Source: Chelydra serpentina
Lineage: Eukaryota; Chordata; Testudines; Chelydridae
Assembly (NCBI GenBank): GCA_037349315.1
Contig: JBAIAC010000059.1
Coordinates: 21,670,501-21,734,500, forward strand
Direction: 5' to 3'
DNA length: 64,000 nt
A model generated the notes under the pieces. That model was not told the DNA's origin, did not search any database, and worked only from the letters and a program-made list of their open reading frames with translations. How positions within the stretch are numbered: position 1 is the stretch's first letter; every line of letters begins with the position of its first letter. The position numbers and the translations under genes were made by a program. This document shows positions 23,911 to 34,534 of this stretch, piece by piece.

Positions 23911-25206
23911 GCAAGGAAAGTAACCAACACCTGGGTGGGGTATGAAACAGCCCATCAACAGCTATTGTCCAGCAAGGGAGCTACAATGCAATGACTCACC
24001 TGCATGAGGCCCCACCAGGGGAATTGCTCAACCTTGCTGGAAGAGACTCAATGCCCCACAGACATACCTGGACTTGTGTTCTACAAGCACATGGACTGAG
24101 TATAAAACAGAGTGGACACTATGCCCTTCTCTTGCCCCCACCTATGCTGCAAGCAACCAAGGCACTGAGAAGGCAAGACTCCAACACAGGAGATAATATA
24201 CAGGTTTGTTCCTTAAACCTGGGCCAAAGGACTACAATATCCAGTGGGGGTGAGAAAAACTGCTTAATCTAGTTGCTGCCCAGTCTAATAGGGTTGAGAG
24301 TTTAGACTGTGCTTATATTTTTGTTTGGTAACCACTCTGACTTGTTATGCTTGACTTGTAATCACTTAAAATCTCTTTATAGTTAATAAATGTGTTTGGT
24401 TTGCAGTGTCAGAGGCTCCCCTTGGTACATATAAATTTCTTTGTTAAATTGATGAACTCATAAGCTTGCAGCATCCAGTGGGCATAACTGGACACTGCAA
24501 GATGGAAGTTTTAGTGTTGTGTCTGGAACCAGAGATATTGGCTAATGTCATTTGCTTGCAAGTAGCTGGGAGCAGCTTACATGCCAGAGGCTGTGTGTGA
24601 ACAGCCCAGGAGTGGGGGGGTTCTCATAGCAGAGCAGGTAAGGCTGGCTCCCAGAGTCAAGGATTGGAGTGGCCTAGCAGATCACTGGTCCAGACAACAC
24701 CATAGGGGAATGGCACAGAGACCCATTTTTATTTCCTATCCCCAATCCTCTACTCGGTCAGAAAAAAAAAGTAATCCCATAGCTGGGGTTAGCATCCACT
24801 GTATTCAGTGAGAAGGAACCCTTTCAAAACGTTTTCCCACAAGGAGGGTCCCTCCTCGTTTTAAGATAAAATAGATATTTAAAACTAGAAATTGTTCCTC
24901 TAGGTTTCCCATTCCCTTCTACATAAGAAAATTGCTGTTTCACAGCTCTAGTTTGTTTCTTCAGATGGTTAGTCCTGGCCTCTGATTCTCCCACTGGTAA
25001 ATACACAGCCTGGTTGGTCTCACAAAAATGGCCTGGAAGGGACCTTGAGAAGTCATCAATCCAGCCGCCTATGCTGAGGCAGATGTCCCAGGACCAAGTA
25101 CACTTAGAACATCCACAGATGTCTAACCTGTTAAAAACTTTCAGTTACAGGGATTCCACAGCCTCCATTGAAAGCCTATTTCAGTGCTTAACTAGCATGG
25201 TAGTTA

Positions 25207-25467
25207 CAAAGGGCATGTCTTCACTGGCAACATTAAAGTGCTGCCGCGGCAGCACTTTAATGTGGCTTGTGTACTCTCAGCATATAAAAACCACCTCCAC
25301 GTGGGGCGTAGCTACCAGTGCTGAGAGCGTGGCTCCCAGCACTGGTGCACTGTCTACACTGGCACTTTACAGTGCTGAAACTTGCAGTGGACAGGGAGGT
25401 GTTTGTGTTTTGTTTTTTACACCCTTGAGAAAATTGCAGCACTGTAAAGTTCCAGTGTAGACAAGCC
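25207..25467. mobile_element. PIF/Harbinger-like MITE nested in CR1
   Basis: Left AAAGGGCATGTCTTCACTGG; right end in reverse complement AAGGCTTGTCTACACTGG. TTA occurs on both sides (25204-25206 and 25468-25470), as expected for a TWA duplication. A near-palindrome AAAGTGCTGCCGCGGCAGCA lies near its left end. It is related to the element at 32081 (shared CAGCGCTGGTGCACTGTCTA-like core). Confidence 0.65.
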
Positions 25468-25903
25468 TTAAGTGTTTCCTAATATCTAACCTAAACCTCC
25501 TTTGGTGAAGATTAAGCCAATTACTTCTACCTTCAGTGCACATGGAGAATTAATCATAGTAGTCTTTTTATAAAGTTAACATAGCTGAAGACTTATCAGT
25601 TCCCCCTTGTCTTCTTAAGATTAAACACGCCCAGTATTATTTAAGCTTTTCCTCATAAGTCAGATTTTCTAAGCCTTTTAACATTTTTGTAGGTGTCCTA
25701 TGGACTTTCCATACCTTTAATGAAGTGTGGCACCCAGAATTGGACACAGAACTTCAGCTAAGGCCTCAGTGCTGAGTAGAGCAGGACAGTTATTCTCTCA
25801 GGTCTTACATGCAACGCTCCTGTTAATACAGTCCAGAATATTAAGCTTTTCACAACTGCATCACACTGTTGACTCATTCAATTTGTGATCCACTACTGTA
25901 TAG

Positions 25904-26271
25904 CAGTGGTTCTCAACCAGGGGTATGCAGAGGTCCTCTCGGGTACATCAACTCATCTAGATATTGTCTTAGTTTTACTACAGGCTACATAAGCACTAGT
26001 GAAGTCAGTACAAACTAAAATTTCACACAATGACTTGTTTATACTGCTCTATTTACTATATACTGACATGCAAGTACAATATATATATATTTCAATTGAT
26101 TTCATAATTATATGGTAAAAATGAGAAAGTCAGCAATTTTTCAGTAATAGCGTGCTGACTTATTTTTATCTGATTTTGTAAGCAGGTAGTTTAAGTGAGG
26201 TGAAACTGGGGTACACAACAAATCAGACTCCTGAAAGGGGTACAGTAGTCTGGAAAGGTTGAGAGCCATTG
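25904..26271. mobile_element. hAT-type element nested in CR1
   Basis: Left end CAGTGGTTCTCAACC, right end GGTTGAGAGCCATTG: inverted repeats of the Charlie-like kind. Flanks CTGTATAG (25896-25903) and CACTATAG (26272-26279) are an 8-bp duplication with two differences. The AT-rich interior has no long frame. Confidence 0.75.
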
Positions 26272-27146
26272 CACTATAGCACCCAGATCCTTTTCAGCAG
26301 TACTGCTGTCTAGCCCAGTTATTCCCCATTTTGTATTTGGGTATTTGATCTTTGCACTTGTCTTTATTGAATTTCATTTTATTGATTTTAGACCAATTCT
26401 CCAAATTGTCAAGGTCATTGTCAGTTTTAAGGCTGCCCTCCCAAGTGCTAGCAACCCCACCCAGCTTGGTGTCATCTGCAAATTTTACGAGCATACTCTC
26501 CACCCCATTACCCAAGTAATTAATTTGATTTATGATCATGTACTCATTATCACATCAAACCCAGAGCACCTCCAGTCATCACAAAGTCCTGGCAAGTGAG
26601 AGAAGAATCACACCCATAGTATACTTACTTTCTGGAGACTGGATGGCTCAAGGAATTGACAACAGGATAAGGAAGTTTAGTTCTCTGCTTCAAATCCATC
26701 TTGAATTAGCAGTAACTGAAAATTATCTCCTCCTGATGGATGTGTGCAAAAAAAAATTGACTGTTTCTGGCCAATTTTCTGGCAGACAAGAAGCCACATA
26801 GCAAAAACTGTGGTCCATCATCATGGTTGGCAATCTTGGCAAAGAAGCTAAGGATTAAAATAGGCATGGAGACTCAGTTATTAATAGTTATAACATGCAG
26901 AAGCCCCAGTTAAGGTTGAAACACAATGGTGGAAGTATTGCAGGGAAACATACTGCCACTGCTCATGCTGTACATATCCTGGATACAGGAAACAATACAA
27001 GTGATAGGCAGTTATAAGCACTTCCAAGTTGCATACTATTGGAACTAGGTGCCTCCTATAAGCAGTTCAGACACTGGGCTGACTGAAGTAAGCTTCAGAA
27101 AAGCAACATGGTAAATTTAAAAAATTGCCATGTGTATAACTTTTGT

Positions 27147-27890
27147 TAGAATCAGAGTTAGAAGGGGCAGCAAGAGTCTAGTCTAACCCCCTGCCAAGAT
27201 GCAGGATGTTATGTTTAAACCATCCAAGACAGATGGCTACCCAGCCTCCTTTTGAAAACCTCCAGTGAAGGAGAGTCCACAACTTCCACACACAGTTTGT
27301 TCCATTGTCCTACTCAGGGCCGGCTCTAGGCACCAGCAAAACAAGCTGGTGCTTGGGGCGGCACATTTCTAGGGGTGGCGTTCTGGCGCCGACCATGCCG
27401 CCCCTAAAAATGTGCCCCCGCCACCCTAGCTCACCTCTGCCTCGCTCGCCATGGCGTGCGAAACAGCTGATTCGCGTGCTGCTGCTGCTCCCCCTCCCTC
27501 CCAGGCTTGGGAGCCCAGGAGGGAGGAGGAGGAGAGCGGCAGCGGCTTGCGCTCCGCTTCTCCCTCTCCCTCCCAGGCTTGAGAGCCTGGGGGGAGGAGG
27601 CAGGGCTGGGGATTTGGGGAAGGGGCAGAGTAAGAAAAAAAACAGGGGGGCGGCCAAAATTGTTTTTGCCTGGGGCAGCAAAAATCCTAGAGCTGGCCTT
27701 GGTCCTACTGTCCTTACAGTTAGGAAGTTTTTCCTGAGATTTAATCTAAATCTGCCATGTTGTAGATTGAACCCATTGCTTCTTGTCCTGCCCTTTGTGG
27801 CAAGAACAATTTTTCTTCATCTTTTTTATGGCAGCCTCTCACATATTTGAAGTCCACTATCCTGTTGCTACCTCCAAAATCACAAACCTT
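27147..27890 (-). mobile_element. CR1 LINE fragment split by a hAT element
   Basis: Reads as reverse CR1 3' region: AGTCTAGTCTAACCCCCTGC, then CCTCCAGTGAAGGAGAGTCC; after the insertion at 27315-27701 it resumes with TCCTTACAGTTAGGAAGTTT and CTTGTCCTGCCCTTTGTGG. The sequence is continuous across the insertion when one copy of the duplicated GTCCTACT is removed. Confidence 0.8.
27315..27701. mobile_element. hAT-type element, CAGGGCCGGC ends, perfect 8-bp duplication
   Basis: Left end CAGGGCCGGCTCTAGG, right end CCTAGAGCTGGCCTTG, inverted with two differences. Perfect duplication GTCCTACT at 27307-27314 and 27702-27709. It contains GGGGCGGCA-type words shared with the copies at 34149 and 58192. 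Long frames inside are GC-driven. Confidence 0.88.
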
Positions 27891-30800
27891 CCTGGAGGCA
27901 CTGCTGAACTCATTTTTACCTTTGAACAGAAGGAGGGCGGGAACTGGGAACCATATGTCACCTGCATATCCGAGGTGGGCAAACATTTCCCATTGCACAG
28001 CAGTACAATGGTGGCCAATGAGATAGATGTGCTGCTCAGAAACCTGCAATTATAGGAAATATGTGCCATGGTTAGACTGAGTCAGTACATGGCATTATGC
28101 AGAGTTAACACCTGTCTGATCCAGGAAAAACCCACCAATAGCAACTTGGGTTTGCAAAGTTTCTTTTTTCCATAACAAAGTTTAAAATGGAAATTACCTC
28201 AAAAAATAAAATAAAAACTTTATTTTAGATTTAAAAGTTCAAAGTGAAAATCATTTATCAAAGAAGTTCAAACTTCACACAATCCGATTTCTTCAAATAA
28301 TTGATCAAAACCAAATTGACAAAAAGTGCTGCTTCTCCCAATTGTAATTGGGAGAATAAAATTGCAACCTTACAATGTTTTTAAAAATAACTAACAAGCA
28401 AACATTCATTTGTGAGGGCAAAACTGCACCTTAAATGTAGGAAGTGAAATAGAAAAAATGCAATGTTGATTAGTTCATCTTGTTCTTTGACAAGCCTGCA
28501 AATAAACTAAGTGGAGTTCTGCTCTGAAGCTGTAAAAACTGCATTGTGGGGTTTATTCCTGCACTTAAAACTGGTCGGATTGGTTCCTGCCCAATTTGGT
28601 GTGTAACATTTTTTGATGGAAAATATTTTCATTATGGAGGAGTGTTTAACCTACTAAAGTTAAAGAATGTTTAATACAAATTTCCATTTTAAAGTTTGTC
28701 ATGGAAAAAGAAGCTTTGCGAAAAGCTTGGAATGAAAGAAACCACCATTCATTACATTTTACATTTTCAGCCAGCTCTATTCAATGATTTCCAGAGAAAG
28801 TTTGCTCATTTTACAAGTAAAAGCTGCTTTTTCTAACTGCTAGCCCTACAAACCGAAACTGCAATCAGCAGGTTCTTCCTGCTGGATCATAGATCTTGAA
28901 TAAAGCCCCATTGTCAGACACTGCTACATCTGTGCAACTCCACTATCTTCAACTGGGTTACACAGATACACTTGGAGCAGGAGACTTGACATAATTGGAA
29001 TTTAATTAACAGTTCTGTAGATGATGCATGAGCCAGGGTAGAATTCAGCTCCTGCTCTCAGCTACCCAGGCTCTGAAGAGTTAACATTAACTTTGACCCC
29101 TGAAGTAAACAGATTGACCAACTAAAAAAAAGCTCTGTTGAATAAGAAGGTAGCCATTTTAAATAGATACCTTTCAGAGTACAACTGCCTTTTACAGACT
29201 TCCCTAAGGCAAAAACAAAAACAGAAGGAGGGCCATAAGGACCCTACACTGTGATCTGATGGAAGCGTGCGTGAGCATGTTTCCCTGTGCAGGGGTACAC
29301 AACTAGAGGAGCAGAGTTTTGTGGGAAAATTTGAGACAGAAATCCAGCTCTACTGGTATTTCACCATAGTCATTTGCTACAGCTGCTTTAGCATCGGGGA
29401 ACCTATTGACACCATAGGAGTGTCAAATAAAATGACTGCAGGCCCTGCATAAATGAGATGTAGAGAAGGAGCATTTTGACCCCTGAATACCTATAAATAA
29501 ACCAAAGTGGGCTTGGAACGTTTAAAGCACAAACCCATACAGCTTGTGTATTAGAGGTGCACCTAAACAATCAGACATAGCACTGGTCTGTTACGGGTAC
29601 CCCCAGATGGCCCTAGAATCTAAACCTGACATCCAATGATGGGAACGTCTTACTCTATTATCACAATCCACAACAATGGTTAATAAAACCAAACCAGGCC
29701 CCAATAATGCAGATATGAACTCTATGCCTACAGAGCCACACAGAACCTTATTTCAGCTAATGGGAAATCTCTCTATAGTACTCATTGCAAGATGGGGACC
29801 CAAGCCACTGAAGCCAAACACAAAGCAAATGATTTCTCACAGCCAAAGGTAAAACATTAAGGCACTCTTGGAGTCCCCTTCTTCAAATATACAGCTCTGG
29901 ACTAATTTCCTTCCAAGCAGTCTTGCCCTATCCCCTACCACACAGGAAAATATATTCCCTACTACTCCAAACACCACCAGACTTTCCTTTTTATACTCCC
30001 TTAATGACCAATCATTTTCTTCACCTGATACCAGTCTCATTCTTGCCACCTTCCCTTCATGGCAGAGTTGTTCCTGTTGCACTTGGTGTCCCTCTGGTCA
30101 GAGAGAGTTTAACTCTCTGAATTATCACATCATTAGATCAGGGCATTCAGACTGCCTTACAGTCCGTATGTCCTGTACAAGTACACTCAGATGGCATCCT
30201 GGATTAGATTAGAAAGGTAAGTTACATTGGAGCTAGGACCATATTTTCCTGTGTATTTGTACAGCACCTAGCACAATAGAGTCCTGCTCGGTCCCTTTGG
30301 ACACTATTAAAATGCAGATAGTGTTATGCTGGAAGGTATTAATGGCTGCCAATAATCATAGACCTGGTTAAAACTGATGAGTGCGCTAACAGTCCTTCAT
30401 TCAGGCTTGATGGAAAGAGCAGTTAGGTCCCTTTATAGTGATAATTGGATGGGAACAATAGGAAGCCACTGCCCAAGGTAATATTCCTAACAATAGGAAG
30501 CCACTGCCCAAGCTGCATTAAAAAACCTGAGCAGAGTTAAACCATGTACCTGCAAATAAAGGGGGTAGAAGGGGATTGAGAGTTTGCTTGCAGCTATGGG
30601 TGACTATCTGTGAGAGGCAGAAAGCTGAGAGAGAAATAGCAGTGAGTGTGGCCCTGGAGAGAAGCTGTGGTATAGAGCTTCTTAGGGTACAGTACTTACT
30701 GAAAAGGCAGCTTTGGATTTCTAAGCAGAGACTGCCTTTTGTTGTTTCTATTTGTTAAGGGAAACAAGTTTGTGTAGATTCTTTGTAAATAAGCAGAGTT

Positions 30801-31117
30801 GCACCCAAAAAACACCTGACTCATCATTAATTTCTCTCAGCAATACCCCCTAATGTTGATTAACTGCTTGGGCCACAGAAAGGGTACCAATAATAATGGC
30901 TGTTTCCCATGTTGATGCATAGAGCTGGCTTATGACTGTAGCCCATATATCATTATGTATCCATATTGTCTCTTGTCTTATATTTACTGTGACAGATATG
31001 GCAATTCCCTGTAATATCCTGGGCAAACCTTACTGAGTTAAGTTTAAATATATTAGGAGTTCATTGTAGTCAAAATATTTATACATTGCAGTGGTATTTT
31101 ATGTAATTTCTGTAAGG
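27891..31117. other. Intergenic, no gene confirmed
   Basis: No recognised gene. A plus-strand frame reaching 28055 has protein-like composition (KITNLPGGTAELIFTFEQ region) but no family I know. At 30230-30310 an old dispersed repeat shows TTTGTACAGCACCTAGCAC. A 24-bp word AACAATAGGAAGCCACTGCC is directly repeated at about 30454 and 30489. Other stretches show nothing. Confidence 0.4.
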
Positions 31118-31122
31118 GGGAG

Positions 31123-31997
31123 TGTGACAGGGTTGGAACTCACCACCATAGCACCTCCTGCTGTTATATCCAGGAATTAGCTCAGTTCATGCAGAGCACC
31201 CTCCCGGTGGTGTCCCATCCATCTCTCACCCTCAGCTGGCATCTCAACCCACATTGCTCCCAGCATCTTCTTCAGGACACTGCCCTCCAGCAATGCCCCC
31301 AAGTCCACACTCACCCCTTTCCAGGGGCAGGGGGGATTGTTTACCAGCAGTCCTTCTCAGCACTCCAGCCACTGTGACCAACCACACCCCAAAGTCTAAC
31401 CCCTTCTATCAAGGGTCTGGTGCAATCTGTTATCACCACATCCAACAGCTGGGCACTTATGCAAAAGGGGGGGACCCAGGCCCACCCTCAACTCTGGGTC
31501 CCAACCTAGGGACTCTCAGACAGCAGCCTTCTTGCCCTCCTTCTCTCCCCTTGTCCATCTCTCTCCCCCGAGCCACTTCCCCTTCAGCCCCCTTGCACCC
31601 AGCTAGGCCCTTGCACCCAGCTAGGCCCTTGCACCCAGCTAGGCCCTTGCACCCAGCTAGGCCCTTGCACCCAGCTAGGCCCTTCCCTTGGGGCCTCCAG
31701 CCTAGCAGGTATCAGGCTGGAGTTCCCTTTTGCTCCCCTGAGCTGAGCCTGGCCCATCCCAGGTGTTGGTCTCCTAAGCAGGAGACAGATCTTCCCCCTC
31801 TAAAAGCCTAGGAAAGACTGACTACAGCTTGCCTGGGCAGCCCTTATATATGGCTGAGCCTAGCCCTGGTTGGCTGACTCTTCCTCTGCCTTCATTGGCT
31901 CTCCACAGGCCCTTTCCGATTGGCTGCCGCCTTGCGCAGCCTCTCTGGCCTGTTAGAGCCCAATCTAACATAGGGGTGGGGTGGCCACCCCCCCACA
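31123..31997. mobile_element. Solo LTR of same family as 8454, 875 bp
   Basis: Begins TGTGACAGGGTTGGAACTCA and ends CCCCCCCACA. A perfect 5-bp duplication GGGAG flanks it (31118-31122 and 31998-32002). Its first 60 bp match the LTR at 8454 (CACCTCCTGCTG, CAGGAATTAGCTCA). TATATATGG near 31846 can serve as a TATA box. It carries an internal 18-bp tandem array. There is no adjoining internal region. Confidence 0.82.
31590..31679. repeat. 18-bp tandem repeat, five copies
   Basis: CCCTTGCACCCAGCTAGG repeated five times without a mismatch, inside the solo LTR. The array is absent from the copy at 8454, so it expanded in this copy or its subfamily. Confidence 0.95.
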
Positions 31998-32080
31998 GGG
32001 AGACAAGACTAATGTAAAGTTTGGGAAGTGTTATGAGCTTCAAAAGGACTCTCTTGAAACAACAGACCAGACAAGTTTTA

Positions 32081-32270
32081 GGGCTAGTCTACATTGGCAA
32101 CACTAGAGGGGCGTAGCTACCAGCCCTGGGAGCGCGGCGGCTACCAGCGCTGGTGCACTGTCTACACTGGCGCTTTACTGCTCTGAAACTTGCTGCGCTC
32201 AGGGGGGTGTTTTTTCACACCCCTGAGCGAGAAAGTTGCAGCGCTGTAAATTGCCAGTGTAGACAAGTTT
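32081..32270. mobile_element. PIF/Harbinger-like MITE, 190 bp
   Basis: Left GGGCTAGTCTACATTGGCAA; right end in reverse complement AAACTTGTCTACACTGGCAA. TTA on both sides (32078-32080, 32271-32273). The interior CTACCAGCGCTGGTGCACTG and the CAGGGGGGTGTTTTTTCACA hairpin are shared with the copy at 25207. Confidence 0.8.
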
Positions 32271-32273
32271 TTA

Positions 32274-34040
32274 GCTGAGTGCATTTCCTAGGAAATACTT
32301 GGGAGGAAGGGGATGCAAAGCTGTGCCTCTTGAAGAGAATCCCATTGTTTGGCTGATTCCCTGTCAGTATTCCCTGCATATCAAAGGCCCAATTGGATAA
32401 GGAGTGACTCACAGATTCATGGGAGTGCTTGTTCTGAGCCCAGGCCATTGTGAATTTGTAACCACAGAAAAATCTCTTGGTGGGGTTTGAAGGATTGACT
32501 CCTACCAGAGCCCTTGCTGGAGGTGGGGTGATCTCTGGTAAGCTGATTAGGTGGGTAGCTTCTTTTATTGTTTTTTCATATATTTTCTCTGTAATGCTTT
32601 TACATTGAGAATGTGCTTCCTTAGAAAGAGCTGTGTGGTAATTGAACTGTGAGCAATTATACTGTTTACCATCTCAGAGTCTGACTTTGCTGGGGAACTG
32701 TACAGCCTGGAAAAATCCCAGTCAAGAAGTAGAGATACACAGGTCACCACATGAGAGATGATGGCTGTGGAGCCTAGAGTTGATGGCCAGTATGTATAGA
32801 TAGCCATTCTTATGTTCTTATAATGTCAGCAGATAATATCAATGTTTATTTTTAAGCATTTTTATCTATTTAAATTTTCACAGTTTGGGGAAATTATGGA
32901 GGGTCAGACAATAATTATTTAATGACAGTAGACACTGAAATTCAAAAAGTTACGGCTTTATTATTATTAAAACACAAATTGTCAACATCACATGTCAAAA
33001 TATAAAAAGTAAATAATATTCTTAAATCAAACTGTTAAGTTCTCATACAGTGGGGTTTTTTTATTTTGCCTATCTGTAAATTTTGATTATTATCAATAGC
33101 AATATGTTTTGTTGGTTTGTGTGTGTACAGTGAAATCAATGTTTATTGACATGTACCAATAAAAATCAAATTTTTCCAAGCCTATTTATACTGCAGCATT
33201 TGATTTTTGTTTGTTTGTGGCCTAAAGAAAGAGAGAAGTGTGGAGGATGCATGCAAACTATATGGAGTACCAGAATTTCATTTGCCTCTTAAGTGTTTGG
33301 TAAAGAACACAGATCTTGCTGTTTTTTCTCAAGCTTGGAAGAATGCAGGTAACTACAGAGACTGAGAAATCATCTCTGAAAGAAGTTCATAGGAGATGTG
33401 TGTTTTAAAGTAGAGAACTTTAACTTATGTTGGAACCATGCATTTAAATACATGTAACAGCAACCAAGTGAGGGAAGTTTGTGATCTGATCTACACTACA
33501 GACTTATATTGGGATAACTGTCACTCGGGGGGGTGAAAAATCCACACCTCTGAGCAACATAGTTTTACCAAGCTAACCCTTTCTCCTCTGTGTGGCCAGT
33601 GCTCTCCCCCTGGTGTACAGAATCTTCATTAAAGCAATACAGATGCAAAGTTTTAAGTGTAAACATGCCCTGTATAAGGCCTGGTAGACTTACTACCAAG
33701 CAGGTTTTGTTTAAACATTATTTGTGAGTACTCCACTACTATTTACAATGTTTTTGTGTGTGCTAATATTTGTTTACTGAGGAATTGTATACCACTGAAA
33801 CGGGGGAGTGTAAGAGAATTGCACATGATGTTGCCTCAGCACCCTCTCCCTGCTACTGCAAGCAGAGTATGTCCACACGGACAATGATAAAAGGCCTGCT
33901 GGTCCATGTTAGCTGATTCTGGCTATAAATTGCAGTGTAGCTGTTCACGCTGGGACTGAGCCCGGGCTTTGGGACTTTACATTTCAGTATCACACTAGCA
34001 GAAAGGAGGAGGACTATGCATTGCTGGCTAAATCGGTTTG
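32274..34040. other. Intergenic, no gene seen
   Basis: AT-rich. No exon. At about 33490-33680 is a worn MITE (GATCTACACTACAGAC, GGGGGGGTGAAAAATCCACA, then GTGTAAACATGCCC). Otherwise nothing I can name. Confidence 0.4.
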
Positions 34041-34148
34041 GTTTGGAAGTGTAACTCCAGTGCTACACCCCCCCGCCCCGCCCCGCCCCGAATAAATCCT
34101 AAATAAATCCCTCCCTCCCGTGTGTGTGCGGCTTTAAGAGGGGCCCTG

Positions 34149-34534
34149 CAGGGGCAGCTCTTACAATTCTGCCGCCCCAAGCAGGGGCGGCGGCTCCGCC
34201 CACGACGCAGGCAGACGTAGCGGTGCCCCGCCCCCGACGCCTGCCTGCGTCGGGGGCGGGGCCCGACGCAGCCAGTCCCAGTCCGGGGCGGCGAGGGGAG
34301 CGTGGCGGACCTGCCGCCCCTTTGCCGCCGCGGCACGCGGGAGTGGGGCGGCAATTCGGCGGCGGGAAGAGCGGACCTGCCGCCCCTTTGCCGCCGCGGC
34401 AGGGGGGAGTGGGGCGGCAGTCCGAGTCCCGCGGCGGCAATTCGGCGGCGGGAAGAGCGGACCTGCCGCCGAATTGCCGCCGCGGGACTCGGACTGCCGC
34501 CCCAGTCTCGCCTGCTGCCCTGGAGCCGGCCCTG
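34149..34534. mobile_element. GC-rich hAT-like element with internal tandem repeats
   Basis: Right end GCTGCCCTGGAGCCGGCCCTG-type (last 20 bases) is the inverse of the CAGGGCCGGCTC ends seen at 27315; the left end CAGGGGCAGCTCTTAC is more diverged. Inside, GCGGACCTGCCGCC recurs at about 34304, 34371 and 34457 with intervening CAATTCGGCGGCGGGA, giving tandem and inverted copies. There is no clear target duplication. It supplies much of the CpG density just upstream of the candidate PIDD1 promoter. Confidence 0.6.

Larger units (their letters stand above)
23216..24560 (+). mobile_element. LTR-like dispersed repeat, interrupted by two DNA transposons
   Basis: The sequence around the two insertions at 23321 and 23683 reads continuously once they are set aside (GGTTATGATTGGCTGAAAG, then ATATCATTAATGCATATG, then AGATGCTGTAAGTTGGGGG). 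It has a TATA-like GAGTATAAAACAG near 24098 and GTTAATAAATG near 24382 that could be a polyadenylation signal. This suggests a long LTR of a turtle retroelement, but I see no TG...CA ends and no coding region. Confidence 0.4.
25020..26540 (-). mobile_element. Old CR1 LINE copy, split by two later insertions
   Basis: In reverse orientation this carries the CR1 3' portion: the tail words GGAAGGGACCTTGAGAAGTC, then CCTAATATCTAACCTAAACC, and ACCCAGAATTGGACACAG. Toward 26300-26540 the minus strand encodes FADDTKLGG and ENWSKINKMKFNKDKC, blocks of the CR1 reverse transcriptase. A MITE at 25207-25467 and a hAT element at 25904-26271 interrupt it. Frames are broken and it is inactive. Confidence 0.8.

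Noticed and set aside
31590..31679. CRISPR-like array
   Set aside because: 18-bp units are head to tail without spacers, inside an LTR in a vertebrate genome.
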